64,000 nt of DNA from DASRAP01 sp964503275 (lineage in GTDB: Bacteria > Gemmatimonadota > Gemmatimonadetes > Gemmatimonadales > Gemmatimonadaceae), in assembly GCA_964503275.1 (NCBI GenBank), contig CAZCZO010000006.1:62001-126000 (forward strand). Direction: 5' to 3'. A program made the position numbers and the translations under genes. This document shows, one piece after another, positions 17,822 to 28,611 of the stretch. Within the stretch, counting starts at the first letter, position 1. Each line of letters opens with the position of its first letter. The notes under the pieces are model-generated. The model saw nothing but the letters and a program-made list of their open reading frames with translations, was not told the DNA's origin and did not search any database.

Positions 17822-19131
17822 CAGTCAGCCGCCACGGCGACGGTGTTCTGCTTCTTGGGGATCAAGGCTTCGAACTCGTGCCGGAACTTCTGCAGGCCCG
17901 ACACCACCGGGGCCGCGCAGGAGTCCGACAACACGCAGATCGTCTTGCCCGTCATGTTGTCCGCGATATCCAGCAACGTGTCGAGGTCCGCGTACGTGCC
18001 CTCGCCGGCACAGATCCGCTCGAGGATGCGGGTCGTCCACGCCGTGCCCTCTCGGCACTGCGAGCACTGCGCGCACGACTCATGCGCATAGAAGCGCGCC
18101 AAGCGCGCGACCATCCGGGGGATCGATTGGCTGTCGTCGAACACGATCACGCCGCCGGAGCCGAGCATCGTGCCCGCTGCGATCATCCCCTCGTAATCCA
18201 TCACGGCCCCCATGGCTTCGTCGCGCGTGAGCATGGGGACCGACGAGCCGCCAGGGATCACGGCCTTGATCTTGCGCCCGGTCGGGGCGCCGCCGACCAC
18301 GTCCTCGAGGAACTCCCCGAAGGGGAAGCCGAGGACCATCTCGTAATTGCCCGGGCGCGCGACGTTCCCGCACACAGAGAACAACTTGGTGCCGACGCTC
18401 TTGGGGTTCGAGAGCTGCAGGGACTGATACCAGGCCGCGCCGCGCGTGAGGATGTGCGGGACCGCCGCCAGCGACTCGACGTTGTTGATCGTGGTCGGCT
18501 GCCCGAACAGGCCGGCCACCGCGGGGAACGGCGGCTTGATGCGCGGGTTGCCGCGCTTGCCTTCGATCGAGTTCATCAGGGCGGTCTCTTCGCCGCAGAT
18601 GTAGGCCCCCGCCCCGCGGTGCACATGCACGTCGATCCGGTGCCCGCTGCCCATGGCATCCGCCCCCAGGATCCCGGCGGCGTACGCCTCGCGCACGGCC
18701 GTCTCCACCCGCTGCAGCGGCTCCGTGAACTCACCGCGGATGTAGATGTATGCCGTCGTCGCCCCGATCGCATACGCGCCGATCGCCACGCCCTCGACCA
18801 ACGCGTGGGGGGTCCAGCGCATGATCTCGCGGTCCTTGAACGTGCCCGGTTCGGACTCGTCGGCATTGCAGCACAGATAGTGCGGCTTGCCGTCGCCCGG
18901 CCGCATGAAGGACCACTTGATGCCCGTCGGGAAACCCGCGCCGCCGCGGCCGCGCAGCCCCGAGGCCTTGACCTCGTCGACGATCGCGCCGGGCGTCTGC
19001 CCGAGCGCGCGCTCCAGAGCGACGTACCCGCCGCGGGTGCGCCAGCCGGTGAGCGAACGCGCATCGGGGTCCCCGAAGTGCGCACTGAGGACCGGCGTCT
19101 CGCGCGGATGCGGTCGATGCGGATAACCCAT
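17821..19131 (-). CDS. nuoF: NADH-quinone oxidoreductase subunit F
   Basis: NADH-binding subunit with FMN and the N3 4Fe-4S cluster. The nucleotide-binding GLRGRGGAGFPTG lies near residue 60, followed by CNADESEPGTFKDRE. The cluster motif ESCAQCSQCREGT appears near the C-terminus, with the fourth cysteine in the segment before AAPV. The 436-residue length is standard. A 54-base gap separates it from nuoE, the largest gap inside the nuo operon, without a visible promoter. Confidence 0.97.
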   Translation of the reverse strand: MGYPHRPHPRETPVLSAHFGDPDARSLTGWRTRGGYVALERALGQTPGAIVDEVKASGLRGRGGAGFPTGIKWSFMRPGDGKPHYLCCNADESEPGTFKDREIMRWTPHALVEGVAIGAYAIGATTAYIYIRGEFTEPLQRVETAVREAYAAGILGADAMGSGHRIDVHVHRGAGAYICGEETALMNSIEGKRGNPRIKPPFPAVAGLFGQPTTINNVESLAAVPHILTRGAAWYQSLQLSNPKSVGTKLFSVCGNVARPGNYEMVLGFPFGEFLEDVVGGAPTGRKIKAVIPGGSSVPMLTRDEAMGAVMDYEGMIAAGTMLGSGGVIVFDDSQSIPRMVARLARFYAHESCAQCSQCREGTAWTTRILERICAGEGTYADLDTLLDIADNMTGKTICVLSDSCAAPVVSGLQKFRHEFEALIPKKQNTVAVAAD

Positions 19132-19185
19132 ATCAGGCAGCGAGCGTGAAAGAGTGGAGCACGGATCCCATGGCGTCGGCGGTGC

Positions 19186-19686
19186 TCACTTGAGTTGCGC
19201 GAGGATGGTCGGCACGCGGGCCGGCGTGACGCTCTCGTGGAACTCGTCATTGATCATGATGGGCGTCGCGAACCCGCAGGCACCGAGGCACTCCACCTCG
19301 ATCACGGTGAAGCGTCCGTCGGCCGACGTGACGCCCAACTCACCACAGCCCGTCTTCTCGAGCAGGGTGCGCACCACATCGTCCGCGCCGCAGGCGCCAC
19401 AGGGACTCGTGGTGCACACCTGGATGAAATGGCGACCCACGGGATGCTGGTGGTACATCGTGTAGAAGGTCACCACCCCTTTGACGTGGGCAGCGGAGCA
19501 ACCGAGCAGGCCGGCGATCTCCTCCATCGCGGCCGGGCTCACCCACCCGCGCTCGCGCTGGATGATCCACAAGCCCGGCAACAAGGCCGCCTGGCGCGAG
19601 GGATAGCGGGCACAGATCGCTTCGAGCTCCTCGCGGATCGTCCCGATGAACACCGGGCCCGCGTCGGCCGTCGTCTCGTGGGTCAT
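19186..19686 (-). CDS. nuoE: NADH-quinone oxidoreductase subunit E
   Basis: Thioredoxin-like subunit with the N1a 2Fe-2S cluster, working next to NuoF. The four ligands sit in CTTSPCGACG and ECLGACGFA. The 166-residue length is normal. The ATG overlaps the nuoD stop as ATGA. Confidence 0.96.
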   Translation of the reverse strand: MTHETTADAGPVFIGTIREELEAICARYPSRQAALLPGLWIIQRERGWVSPAAMEEIAGLLGCSAAHVKGVVTFYTMYHQHPVGRHFIQVCTTSPCGACGADDVVRTLLEKTGCGELGVTSADGRFTVIEVECLGACGFATPIMINDEFHESVTPARVPTILAQLK

Positions 19687-20993
19687 CGGTCGATCTCCCC
19701 CATCACGATGTCGATCGAGGCATTGATGGCGATCACGTCGGAGAGCAGATGCCCCTCGACCATCGCCGGGATGGCCGACAGGTTGAGGAACGACGGCGGC
19801 CGGATGCGCCAGCGGACCGGCTTCGCGGTCCCATCGCTCACCATGTAATACCCCTTCTCGCCCTTGGGACTCTCGACGGGCACATAGACCTCACCCACCG
19901 GGGGCCGCGGCCCTTCCATCACGAGCTTGAAGTGGTGGATCATCGACTCCATCCCGCTCGTGGCCTGATGCTTGGGGGGCAGGATGATGCGCGGGTCGTC
20001 CACGTTCACCGGGCCGTCGGGCAGGCGCGCCGCAGCCTGCTCGAGGATGCGCACGGACTGCCGGAGCTCCTCGAGCCGCACGAGATAGCGGTCGTACACA
20101 TCGCCGTGCGTACCGACCGGGATCTCGAAATCGTAGGTCTCATAGTCGAGATACGGGACATCGCGCCGGACATCGTAGTCCACCCCGGAGGCGCGGAGCA
20201 TCGGGCCGCTGAGGCCGCGGTCCAGCGCTTCGGCCGACGACAGTGCTCCCAGTCCGACGGTCCGTCCCACCCAGATGGCGTGGCGCGTGAGCATCCGATC
20301 GACTTCGTCGATGGTGCGCGGGAAGGTCCGGATGAAGTTGCGCAGACCGTCCATCCACCCATCGGGGATGTCGGCCGCCATGCCACCCACGCGCGTCGCG
20401 CTGGTGGTCAGCCGGGCTCCGACCCATCCCTCCAGCAGGTTGTACACGTTCTCGCGCTCCTGGAACGACCACAGGAACGGCGTGAACGCGCCGATGTCGA
20501 TCGAGGTGGTCCCGAGCCACACCAAGTGTGAGATGATGCGCGAGAGCTCCATCGCGATGACCCGCAACACCGTGCAGCGCTCGGTGATCTGCACGCCGAA
20601 CAAACGCTCGGCGCCGAGCACGTAGGCCACGTTGTTGCCGATCGAGTTCAGGTAGTCCTCGCGATCCGTCCACGGGACGATCTGGTTGTACTGCCGGTAC
20701 TCCCCGATCTTCTCGAAGCCGCAGTGCAGATACCCGATGTGCGGCACGCAGCGCACCACCGTCTCGCCATCCAGCTCGAGGACCAGGCGCAGCACACCGT
20801 GCGTCGCTGGATGCTGCGGGCCGATGTTGATGAGCATGTGCTCGCCGCCGAGTTCCGGTTCCAGGAGCGGCGGCTCGGCGACCGTCACGGTCTCGCCGTC
20901 GGCCTGGACCTGCAACGGCACGCGGATCGGGCGGCCGGCGGCATCGAGCCCCGTGGTCGCGAGGGCGACCTCGACCGTGCGTCGCGTCGCCAT
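19683..20993 (-). CDS. nuoD: NADH-quinone oxidoreductase subunit D
   Basis: The 49-kDa-type subunit that lines the quinone site together with NuoB. The conserved block NIGPQHPATHGVLRLVLELDGE begins near residue 56 (seen here in two parts), followed by PHIGYLHCGFEK and IIPWTDR-like residues. It has a 50-residue N-terminal extension of unknown role. Two starts are possible: a GTG at 20996 (GTGA overlap with nuoC) or the ATG at 20993 (TGATG overlap); I list the ATG. The 436-residue product is slightly longer than typical because of the extension. Confidence 0.96.
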   Translation of the reverse strand: MATRRTVEVALATTGLDAAGRPIRVPLQVQADGETVTVAEPPLLEPELGGEHMLINIGPQHPATHGVLRLVLELDGETVVRCVPHIGYLHCGFEKIGEYRQYNQIVPWTDREDYLNSIGNNVAYVLGAERLFGVQITERCTVLRVIAMELSRIISHLVWLGTTSIDIGAFTPFLWSFQERENVYNLLEGWVGARLTTSATRVGGMAADIPDGWMDGLRNFIRTFPRTIDEVDRMLTRHAIWVGRTVGLGALSSAEALDRGLSGPMLRASGVDYDVRRDVPYLDYETYDFEIPVGTHGDVYDRYLVRLEELRQSVRILEQAAARLPDGPVNVDDPRIILPPKHQATSGMESMIHHFKLVMEGPRPPVGEVYVPVESPKGEKGYYMVSDGTAKPVRWRIRPPSFLNLSAIPAMVEGHLLSDVIAINASIDIVMGEIDR

Positions 20994-21688
20994 CACTCGC
21001 CCACCTTCGCGCCGGCGTCGAGCCGCGCACGCATCTCGGGGGTGATGTCGCCGTAGGCTTCGGCGATCGAGAGCTCGGTCATGGAGTAATGCGCCTCAGG
21101 ATTCGCCCGCAGCGCCTGCGACAGTTGCTCTGAGCGTGAGAAGCGCCCCCGCAACGGGAAATCCTTCCGCAGGGGGTGCCCCTCCGCGTAGCTCTCCCAC
21201 ATCAGGATCCGACGCAGATCCGGGTGGCCGGTGAAGGTGATGCCGAACATGTCGTAGCATTCCCGCTCCAGCCAGTCGGCCGAGCGCCACACACCGATCG
21301 CTGAGGGCACCTCGAGCGGCAGCGACGGGTCCAACTCCAACTTGAGCCGGAGGAAGCGACGATACGCGAGCGACCGCACGTGCCACACGACCTCCAAGGG
21401 ACGCCCGGCGTCCCGATACTCCACCGCCGTGATATCGACCAGATATTCGTAGCGCGCCTGCGGATCGTCGCGGAGCCACTGCAGGACCTCCGCGACCCGA
21501 GGCCGCGCCAAGAAGACCGTGGTGTCGCCCCAGCACTGCTCGCCGCGCAGGATCGCGTCGGGGAACGCCGCCCGCAACGCGCGCACGGTCGGGTGCTCCG
21601 CACCGCCGCGATACGGCCGCGGGTCCCGTGAGCGTGGGAGCGCGGTCCCGGGCGGCAGGGCGTGCCCAGCGTGATAGAGGTCGCTCAC
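20993..21688 (-). CDS. nuoC: NADH-quinone oxidoreductase subunit C
   Basis: The 30-kDa-type subunit that joins NuoD in the connecting arm of complex I. The signature ERECYDMFGITFTGHPDLRRILM is clear near residue 150, followed by the GHPLRKDFPLRG end block. The 231-residue protein starts with a GTG overlapping the nuoB stop (GTGA). It is a separate gene here, not fused to nuoD as in E. coli. Confidence 0.96.
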   Translation of the reverse strand: MSDLYHAGHALPPGTALPRSRDPRPYRGGAEHPTVRALRAAFPDAILRGEQCWGDTTVFLARPRVAEVLQWLRDDPQARYEYLVDITAVEYRDAGRPLEVVWHVRSLAYRRFLRLKLELDPSLPLEVPSAIGVWRSADWLERECYDMFGITFTGHPDLRRILMWESYAEGHPLRKDFPLRGRFSRSEQLSQALRANPEAHYSMTELSIAEAYGDITPEMRARLDAGAKVGE

Positions 21689-22311
21689 GGCGCCGACCGC
21701 GTCTGGTGGACCGAATTGCCGAACGGCTCGGACAGCACGTCGATCCGATCGGCCGGGATGTACAACTTCGACGTCGGATCAGGGCTCATCTCGGTCCGCA
21801 GCGATTGATCGCGGACGCGCTCCCCCATGACCTTCTTCTGGAGCATCATGATCCCGTACATCAAGGCTTCGGGTCGCGGCGGGCACCCGGGCACGTACAC
21901 GTCGACCGGGATGATCGTGTCGATGCCCTGCACCACGGCGTAGTTGTCGAACATCCCCCCCGAGCTCGCGCAGGCCCCCATCGAGATCGCCCACTTGGGC
22001 TGCGGCATCTGCTGCCAGATCCGACGGATGATCGGGGCCAGCTTGAACGGCACGCGCCCGGCGCAGATGAGCACGTCCGCCTGACGCGGTGAGAACGACA
22101 TCCGCTCCATGCCGAAGCGCGCGAGATCGAAGCGGGATGCGGCCGTCGCCATGAACTCGATGGCGCAGCAGGCGGTCCCGAAGGGCATCGGCCACAGCGA
22201 GTTGGAACGACCCCAATTGACGAGGAAGTCCAGCCGGGTGGTCACCCAGCTCTCTTGCGACGCGGGATCGTAGCTGGTCGCCGACGGTTCCGGGCGTGCA
22301 CTCAGTCCCAT
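21685..22311 (-). CDS. nuoB: NADH-quinone oxidoreductase subunit B
   Basis: Carries the N2 4Fe-4S cluster that reduces quinone. Ligands are visible in GTACCAIEFM (adjacent cysteines), GACASSGG and VPGCPPRPEAL. The 208-residue product starts at the ATG 22311, which lies inside the end of nuoA (10-base overlap); the longer open frame upstream is nuoA read out of phase. An N-terminal extension of about 20 residues and a C-terminal tail of about 25 are poorly conserved. Confidence 0.97.
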   Translation of the reverse strand: MGLSARPEPSATSYDPASQESWVTTRLDFLVNWGRSNSLWPMPFGTACCAIEFMATAASRFDLARFGMERMSFSPRQADVLICAGRVPFKLAPIIRRIWQQMPQPKWAISMGACASSGGMFDNYAVVQGIDTIIPVDVYVPGCPPRPEALMYGIMMLQKKVMGERVRDQSLRTEMSPDPTSKLYIPADRIDVLSEPFGNSVHQTRSAP

Positions 22312-22706
22312 CGCAGGGCTCCCTTCTTCCAGATGTAGACATAGCCCACGCCGAGGATCAGCATGAACACCAGCATCTCGCCGAGGCCGAAGAACGACAC
22401 GGCACCGGGCGCACAGACCCCCTCGACGAGCGGCACCCGGCACGACAACGCACGAAAGTGCGCCGCCCATGGGATGAGGAACACCGTCTCGATATCGAAG
22501 ACGATGAACAGCATCGCGACCATGTAGAACTTGACCGAGAACCGCTCGCGGGCGGTCCCCAACGGGGTCACGCCGGACTCATAGGGGAGCTGCTTCTCGA
22601 CCGTGGGGCGCGGACGCATCGTCAGCGCCGACAACCCGATCATCAGGACCGCGTTGGCGACGACGAAGCCCACCAGCAGCAGAACGGGGAGATAATTACG
22701 GTCCAT
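22302..22706 (-). CDS. nuoA: NADH-quinone oxidoreductase subunit A
   Basis: First gene of the nuoA-N operon: a 134-residue, three-helix membrane subunit. The family block YESGVTPLGTARERFSVKFY and the acidic motif FIVFDIETVFLIPWA are intact. The frame stays open for more than 1 kb upstream but that part runs antisense through dcd, so I chose the ATG at 22706. A GGAGG lies about 15 bases upstream, rather far for a ribosome binding site. A palindromic operator candidate lies 26 bases before the start. Confidence 0.96.
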   Translation of the reverse strand: MDRNYLPVLLLVGFVVANAVLMIGLSALTMRPRPTVEKQLPYESGVTPLGTARERFSVKFYMVAMLFIVFDIETVFLIPWAAHFRALSCRVPLVEGVCAPGAVSFFGLGEMLVFMLILGVGYVYIWKKGALRWD

Positions 22707-22731
22707 CGTTGGGCGTCGCGGCCTCCGGACT

Positions 22732-22749
22732 TCGTGAAAAGTTTCACGA
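22732..22749. promoter_or_regulatory. Palindromic operator candidate (Rex- or CRP/FNR-like) at nuoA
   Basis: TCGTGAAAAGTTTCACGA is an 18-base inverted repeat with perfect 8-base arms around a 2-base centre. It differs from the Rex consensus (TTGTGAA, four bases, TTCACAA) at one position per arm, and also fits the CRP/FNR spacing of GTGA and TCAC half-sites. It sits just after the predicted nuoA start point, where a bound protein would block transcription. Rex, an NADH/NAD sensor, represses the nuo operon in Streptomyces. No regulator gene is visible in the window. Confidence 0.6.
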
Positions 22750-22761
22750 GCAACTGCGAGG

Positions 22762-22791
22762 AACATACCCGCCCGTACGGGTGGGGGGCAA
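22762..22791 (-). promoter_or_regulatory. Candidate nuoA promoter
   Basis: Minus-strand TTGCCC (22791-22786) and TATGTT (22767-22762) are separated by 18 bases and each match the sigma70 consensus at four of six positions. The predicted start near 22755 places the palindrome 22732-22749 at about +6 to +23. The rest of the 210-base gap between nuoA and dcd shows a TAACTT at 22863-22868 that could serve dcd, but no convincing -35 partner. Confidence 0.45.
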
Positions 22792-22916
22792 GGCCATTCG
22801 TGTCCGTCGCCGCCGGCCCATCGCCACGCCGTCGCCCCGTCGCGAGCGGGCGCCCCGCGGCGTAACTTGCACAGGGCGCGACCACGCGTCGACGGACTCC
22901 ACTTCTGCCCTTCCCC

Positions 22917-23465
22917 ATGTCCATCCAGAACGACCGCTGGATCATCGAGCAGGCCAAGCGCGGCATGATCGACCCCTTCGAGGATGCCCAGATCCGATCC
23001 GGCGTCATCTCGTACGGTGTCAGCTCCTACGGCTACGACATGCGCGTCGCGCCCGAGTTCAAGATCTTCACCAATGTCCTGAGCTCGATCGTCGATCCCA
23101 AGGCGTTCGATCCGAGGAGCTTCGTCGAGTTCTCGGGAGACGTGTGCATCGTGCCCCCGAACTCCTTCGCGCTGGCGCGCTCGGTCGAGTATTTCCGGAT
23201 CCCACGCGACGTCGTGACGATCACGGTCGGCAAGAGCACCTACGCCCGCTGCGGGATCATCACCAACGTGACGCCGTTCGAGCCGGAGTGGGAAGGCCAC
23301 GTGACGCTGGAGATCTCGAACACCACGCCGCTGCCCGCGAAGATCTATGCGAACGAGGGCATCGCCCAGGTGCTGTTCTTCCGCGGCGAGCCGCCGATCA
23401 CGAGCTATCGCGACAAGAAGGGGAAGTACCAGGGGCAGACGGGTGTGACCCTGCCCAAGATCTAG
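22917..23465 (+). CDS. dcd: dCTP deaminase
   Basis: Deaminates dCTP to dUTP, the entry to dTTP synthesis; some family members also hydrolyse dUTP to dUMP. The 182-residue protein has SSYGYDMRV near residue 40, GKSTYARCGI and the catalytic region TPFEPEWEGHVTLEISNTT with its glutamate near residue 138, typical of the trimeric dUTPase-like fold. Whether it is mono- or bifunctional cannot be decided by eye. It is divergent from nuoA and 33 bases upstream of the GAF gene, with which it may be co-transcribed. Confidence 0.95.
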   Translation: MSIQNDRWIIEQAKRGMIDPFEDAQIRSGVISYGVSSYGYDMRVAPEFKIFTNVLSSIVDPKAFDPRSFVEFSGDVCIVPPNSFALARSVEYFRIPRDVVTITVGKSTYARCGIITNVTPFEPEWEGHVTLEISNTTPLPAKIYANEGIAQVLFFRGEPPITSYRDKKGKYQGQTGVTLPKI

Positions 23466-23498
23466 CCCCACACCTCGCGGCCGAACAGGAGGGCTCCG

Positions 23499-24218
23499 AT
23501 GCGCGCGCCAACACCCCCGAACGAATCCGCACGCCTCCGTGCCCTGCAACGCTACCAGGTCCTCGACACCGACACCGAGTCGACCTTCGATGATCTGGTA
23601 CACCTCGCGGCGGTGATCGCGGGGACCCCCTCGTCGGCGATCACGTTCATCGACGCCGAGCGGCAGTGGCTCAAGGCGAAGATCGGTCTGGACTTGGATC
23701 AGACCTCTCGCGATGTCTCGTTCTGTGCGCACACCATCCTCGGCCAAGGGGCCTTGATGGTGCCCGACGCAACGCTCGACCCGCGCTTCGCCGACAACCC
23801 GCTGGTCACCGAGGAGGGCGGCATCCGATTCTACGCCGGGGCCCCGCTCCTGACCGCCGACGGCTTCGCGCTGGGTGCCGTCTGCGCGATCGACCGGCTA
23901 CCGCGAACGCTCTCGACCACCCAGCTGCAGGGGCTCGAGGTGCTCTCGCGGGTCGTCATGCGGCAGTTGGAACTCCGCAAGACCGGCCTGCAGCTGGCGG
24001 AAGCGCTGGCCAGCGTGCGCCTGCTCGAGGGACTCATCCCGATGTGCGCCAGCTGTCACCGGGTGCGTGAGGACGAGCGATACTGGCAACAGGTGGACTC
24101 GTGGCTCAGCGCGCGCACCGACGCCGTCGTCAGTCACGCGCTGTGCCCCGATTGCCTCACCACCCTCTATCCGGAGTTCGCGCAGGAACTCAACGCCCCG
24201 CCCGCGCCAGGCGGCTAG
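23499..24218 (+). CDS. GAF-domain protein with C-terminal four-cysteine module
   Basis: The 239-residue protein opens with ESARLRALQRYQVLDT, the usual lead into GAF domains of signalling proteins, and a GAF domain fills about residues 25-165 (DVSFCAHTIL, IRFYAGAPL, LGAVCAID). A helix then leads to a C-terminal module with CASC (183, 186), a Y-W-Q-Q segment and CPDC (216, 219). This module is often fused to PAS, GAF or receiver domains and probably binds a metal. There is no output kinase or cyclase domain, so it is likely a sensor or adaptor. AGGAGGG precedes the ATG. The TAG stop shares CTAG with the sdhB stop. Confidence 0.82.
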   Translation: MRAPTPPNESARLRALQRYQVLDTDTESTFDDLVHLAAVIAGTPSSAITFIDAERQWLKAKIGLDLDQTSRDVSFCAHTILGQGALMVPDATLDPRFADNPLVTEEGGIRFYAGAPLLTADGFALGAVCAIDRLPRTLSTTQLQGLEVLSRVVMRQLELRKTGLQLAEALASVRLLEGLIPMCASCHRVREDERYWQQVDSWLSARTDAVVSHALCPDCLTTLYPEFAQELNAPPAPGG

Positions 24219-25002
24219 ACGCCACCGTCCGACGCACGGGCCTCGCGTTCGGTGAGCGAGCCCACCAAGAAGTCCCGGTGCAGGCGCGTGATGGTGTCGA
24301 TCGAGATGCCCTTGGGGCACGCGGCCTGACACTCGCCGAACAGCGAGCAGCCGCCGAAGGTCTCGAGGTCCATCTGCGCGACCATCCGCAGGGCCCGGCG
24401 GTATCGCTCGGGCTGTCCCTGCGGCAACATCCCGAGATGCGTGACCTTGGCCGCCGTGAACAGGGAGGCCGAGCCGTTGGGACAGGCCGCCACGCACGCC
24501 CCACAGCCGATGCACTGCGCCGCATCCATCGCGACGTCCACATCCTCCTTGCCGATCGGCACGCTGTTGGCGTCGGGCGCATTGCCCGTCGCGACCGAGA
24601 CGTACCCGCCCGCCTGGATGATGCGGTCGAAGGCGCCACGGTCGACCGACAGATCCCGCCGCACGGGGAAGGCCGAGGCGCGCCACGGCTCCAGCCACAG
24701 TTCATCGCCGTCCGCGAACTCCCGCATGTGCAGCTGGCACGCGGTGGTCATGCGCTTGGGGCCGTGGGCGACGCCGTTGATCATCATGCCGCACATGCCG
24801 CAGATCCCCTCGCGGCAGTCGTGGTCGAACGCGATCGGCTCTTCCCCACGGAGGATCAGGCCCTCGTTCACCACGTCCAGCATCTCGAGGAAGGACATGT
24901 CGGGCGACACGTCCTTCGCGGGGTAGGTCACGAACGCGCCGGGGGCCGAGGGGCCCGCCTGGCGCCACACGTGCAACGTCAGCTGCATGCCGGTGGACGT
25001 AC

Positions 25003-25006
<4 letters not shown>
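24215..25006 (-). CDS. sdhB: Succinate dehydrogenase iron-sulfur subunit
   Basis: Carries electrons from FAD to quinone. The 263 residues hold a 2Fe-2S motif (CREGICGMCGMMING), a 4Fe-4S motif (CIGCGACVAACPNGS) and the third cluster region (CSLFGECQAACPKGIS). The protein resembles the type that partners a single di-heme cytochrome b subunit. It starts with a GTG overlapping the sdhA stop (GTGA); an in-frame Met seven residues on is an alternative. Its end meets the GAF gene head-on with no spacer. Confidence 0.96.
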
Positions 25007-26913
<1,907 letters not shown>

Positions 26914-26944
26914 CAGCCGTGGAAGGAAGAGCGAGAAGAGCCGA

Positions 26945-27637
26945 TCATCGCACGAGGCCCAGTACGATCGCCGTGGGGATGCTCATGAACCCGATCGAGG
27001 TGCCCCACGCGAGGGCAGACACGAGCCCGCGGCGCAGCGGATGGGCCGATGCCTTGGCGACCCCGAGTGAGCGCAACATGGCCCACGCACCGTGGTACAG
27101 GTGCAGCCCCGTGAAGCCCATCGCCACGAGGTAGAAGGCCGACAACCATGGCCAGCGATCGAAGGCGATCAGCACGTTGCCGTACACATCCGCCCGGTCG
27201 AAGGCGGGGTGCAGGTCGCCCGTGGTGAAGTTCATGATGTGGATCGGGATGAACGCGAGGATCACGAGGCCCCCGATCCGCATCAGCCGCGAGGCCACCG
27301 TGCTCGCCTGGGGCACGCGCTTGGCGTACGCCGTCGGTCGGGCCGCCCGATCGCGCAGCGTCAACTGGGTCGCCGCCACGATGTGCAGGCCGACGCTGAC
27401 GAGGAGGATCACGCGGGCCACCCAGAGCAGTTCCTCGGAGGTGTGCAGGAGCTCCGCATAGCGGTTGAACACCTCACGCCCCAGGAAGACCTGCAGGTTG
27501 CCGGCCATGTGCCCGATCACGAAGCCGACCATGATCACGCCGGTCGCGCCCATGACGATCTTCTTGCCGACCGTGGAGGCCCAGAACCGAGCCAGCGCAG
27601 AGCCGGTGCGGGCGGGGGAAGTGGCAGTCGCGGTCAT
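26945..27637 (-). CDS. sdhC: Succinate dehydrogenase cytochrome b subunit
   Basis: Single membrane anchor of 230 residues with five hydrophobic helices and several in-helix histidines (VIGHMAGNLQVF, VGLHIVAA, IPIHIMNF, GLHLYHGAW) that fit two b-type hemes. This one-subunit design replaces the separate SdhC and SdhD of E. coli and transfers electrons to quinone. The start lies nine bases after mdh and the stop 31 bases before sdhA. Confidence 0.93.
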   Translation of the reverse strand: MTATATSPARTGSALARFWASTVGKKIVMGATGVIMVGFVIGHMAGNLQVFLGREVFNRYAELLHTSEELLWVARVILLVSVGLHIVAATQLTLRDRAARPTAYAKRVPQASTVASRLMRIGGLVILAFIPIHIMNFTTGDLHPAFDRADVYGNVLIAFDRWPWLSAFYLVAMGFTGLHLYHGAWAMLRSLGVAKASAHPLRRGLVSALAWGTSIGFMSIPTAIVLGLVR

Positions 27638-27646
27638 GTCGGAGGA

Positions 27647-28576
27647 TTAGAGCGAGAGCGTACGCATGGGTTCCCGCACCGCATTGGCGCTCTGTTCCAA
27701 CGCGCCGCGTTCGTCGGCGGTCAGCGAGACTTCGAGCACCTGCTCCAGCCCGCGCGCGCCCAGCTTGCACGGGACCCCGAGGTAGAGGCCCGACATCCCG
27801 TACTCCCCCTCCAGCCACGCGGCACAGGGGAGGATACGCTTCTGGTCGCGGACGATCGCCTCGACCATTTGCACCGCGCCGGCCGCCGGCGCGTAGTAGG
27901 CCGAGCCGGTCTTCAGATGCTTGACGATCTCGGCGCCGCCGTTGCGCGTACGATCAACGATCGCGTCCAGCGTCGCACGATCCATGAGCTGCGTCACCGG
28001 AATGCCCGACACCGTCGTGTACGAGATCAGTGGGACCATCGTGTCGCCATGCCCACCGAGCACCATCGCCTGGATGTCGCGGACGCTGACGTCCAGGGCC
28101 TCGGCGAGGAACGCCCGGTAGCGCGCGGTGTCGAGGACGCCGGCCATGCCGATCACCCGCTCCCGGGGGAAGCCGGACGCATCCTTCGCGACGGCGCACA
28201 TCACGTCCAGGGGGTTCGAGACCACGATGAGGATCGCCTGCGGTGACGTCTTGGCGATCTGCTCACTCACGCTGCGCACGATCCCCGCGTTGGTGTTGAG
28301 GAGATCGTCGCGCGACATGCCGGGCTTGCGAGCGATGCCGGCCGTGATCACCACCAGATCGGAATCCGCCGTGTCCGCGTAGTCGTTGGTGCCGAGGACA
28401 CGCGAGTCGAAGTACTCGATGGGGGCCGACTGCCACTGGTCGAGGCCTTTGCCCTGCGGGATGCCTTCGGCGACATCGAGCATCACGACATGACGCGCGA
28501 GCTCCTTTTCCGCGATGCGTTGGGCAGTGGTAGCGCCGACGTTGCCGGCACCGACGACGGTGATCTTGCGGACCAT
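27647..28576 (-). CDS. mdh: Malate dehydrogenase, LDH-like
   Basis: Oxidises malate to oxaloacetate with NAD. The 309 residues have the NAD fold GAGNVGATTAQRI, the mobile loop arginines (ARKPGMSRDDLL), VSNPLDVM and the catalytic histidine in LGGHGDTMVP. The loop arginine in IARKPGM supports malate rather than lactate as substrate. It heads mdh-sdhC-sdhA-sdhB, joining two neighbouring TCA steps. A possible -10 (TAGTAT at 28615-28610) lies upstream with no good -35. Confidence 0.96.
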   Translation of the reverse strand: MVRKITVVGAGNVGATTAQRIAEKELARHVVMLDVAEGIPQGKGLDQWQSAPIEYFDSRVLGTNDYADTADSDLVVITAGIARKPGMSRDDLLNTNAGIVRSVSEQIAKTSPQAILIVVSNPLDVMCAVAKDASGFPRERVIGMAGVLDTARYRAFLAEALDVSVRDIQAMVLGGHGDTMVPLISYTTVSGIPVTQLMDRATLDAIVDRTRNGGAEIVKHLKTGSAYYAPAAGAVQMVEAIVRDQKRILPCAAWLEGEYGMSGLYLGVPCKLGARGLEQVLEVSLTADERGALEQSANAVREPMRTLSL

Positions 28577-28611
28577 GACACGAAGGGGGCGAAGGGGAGG
28601 GTGGGTCGGAT

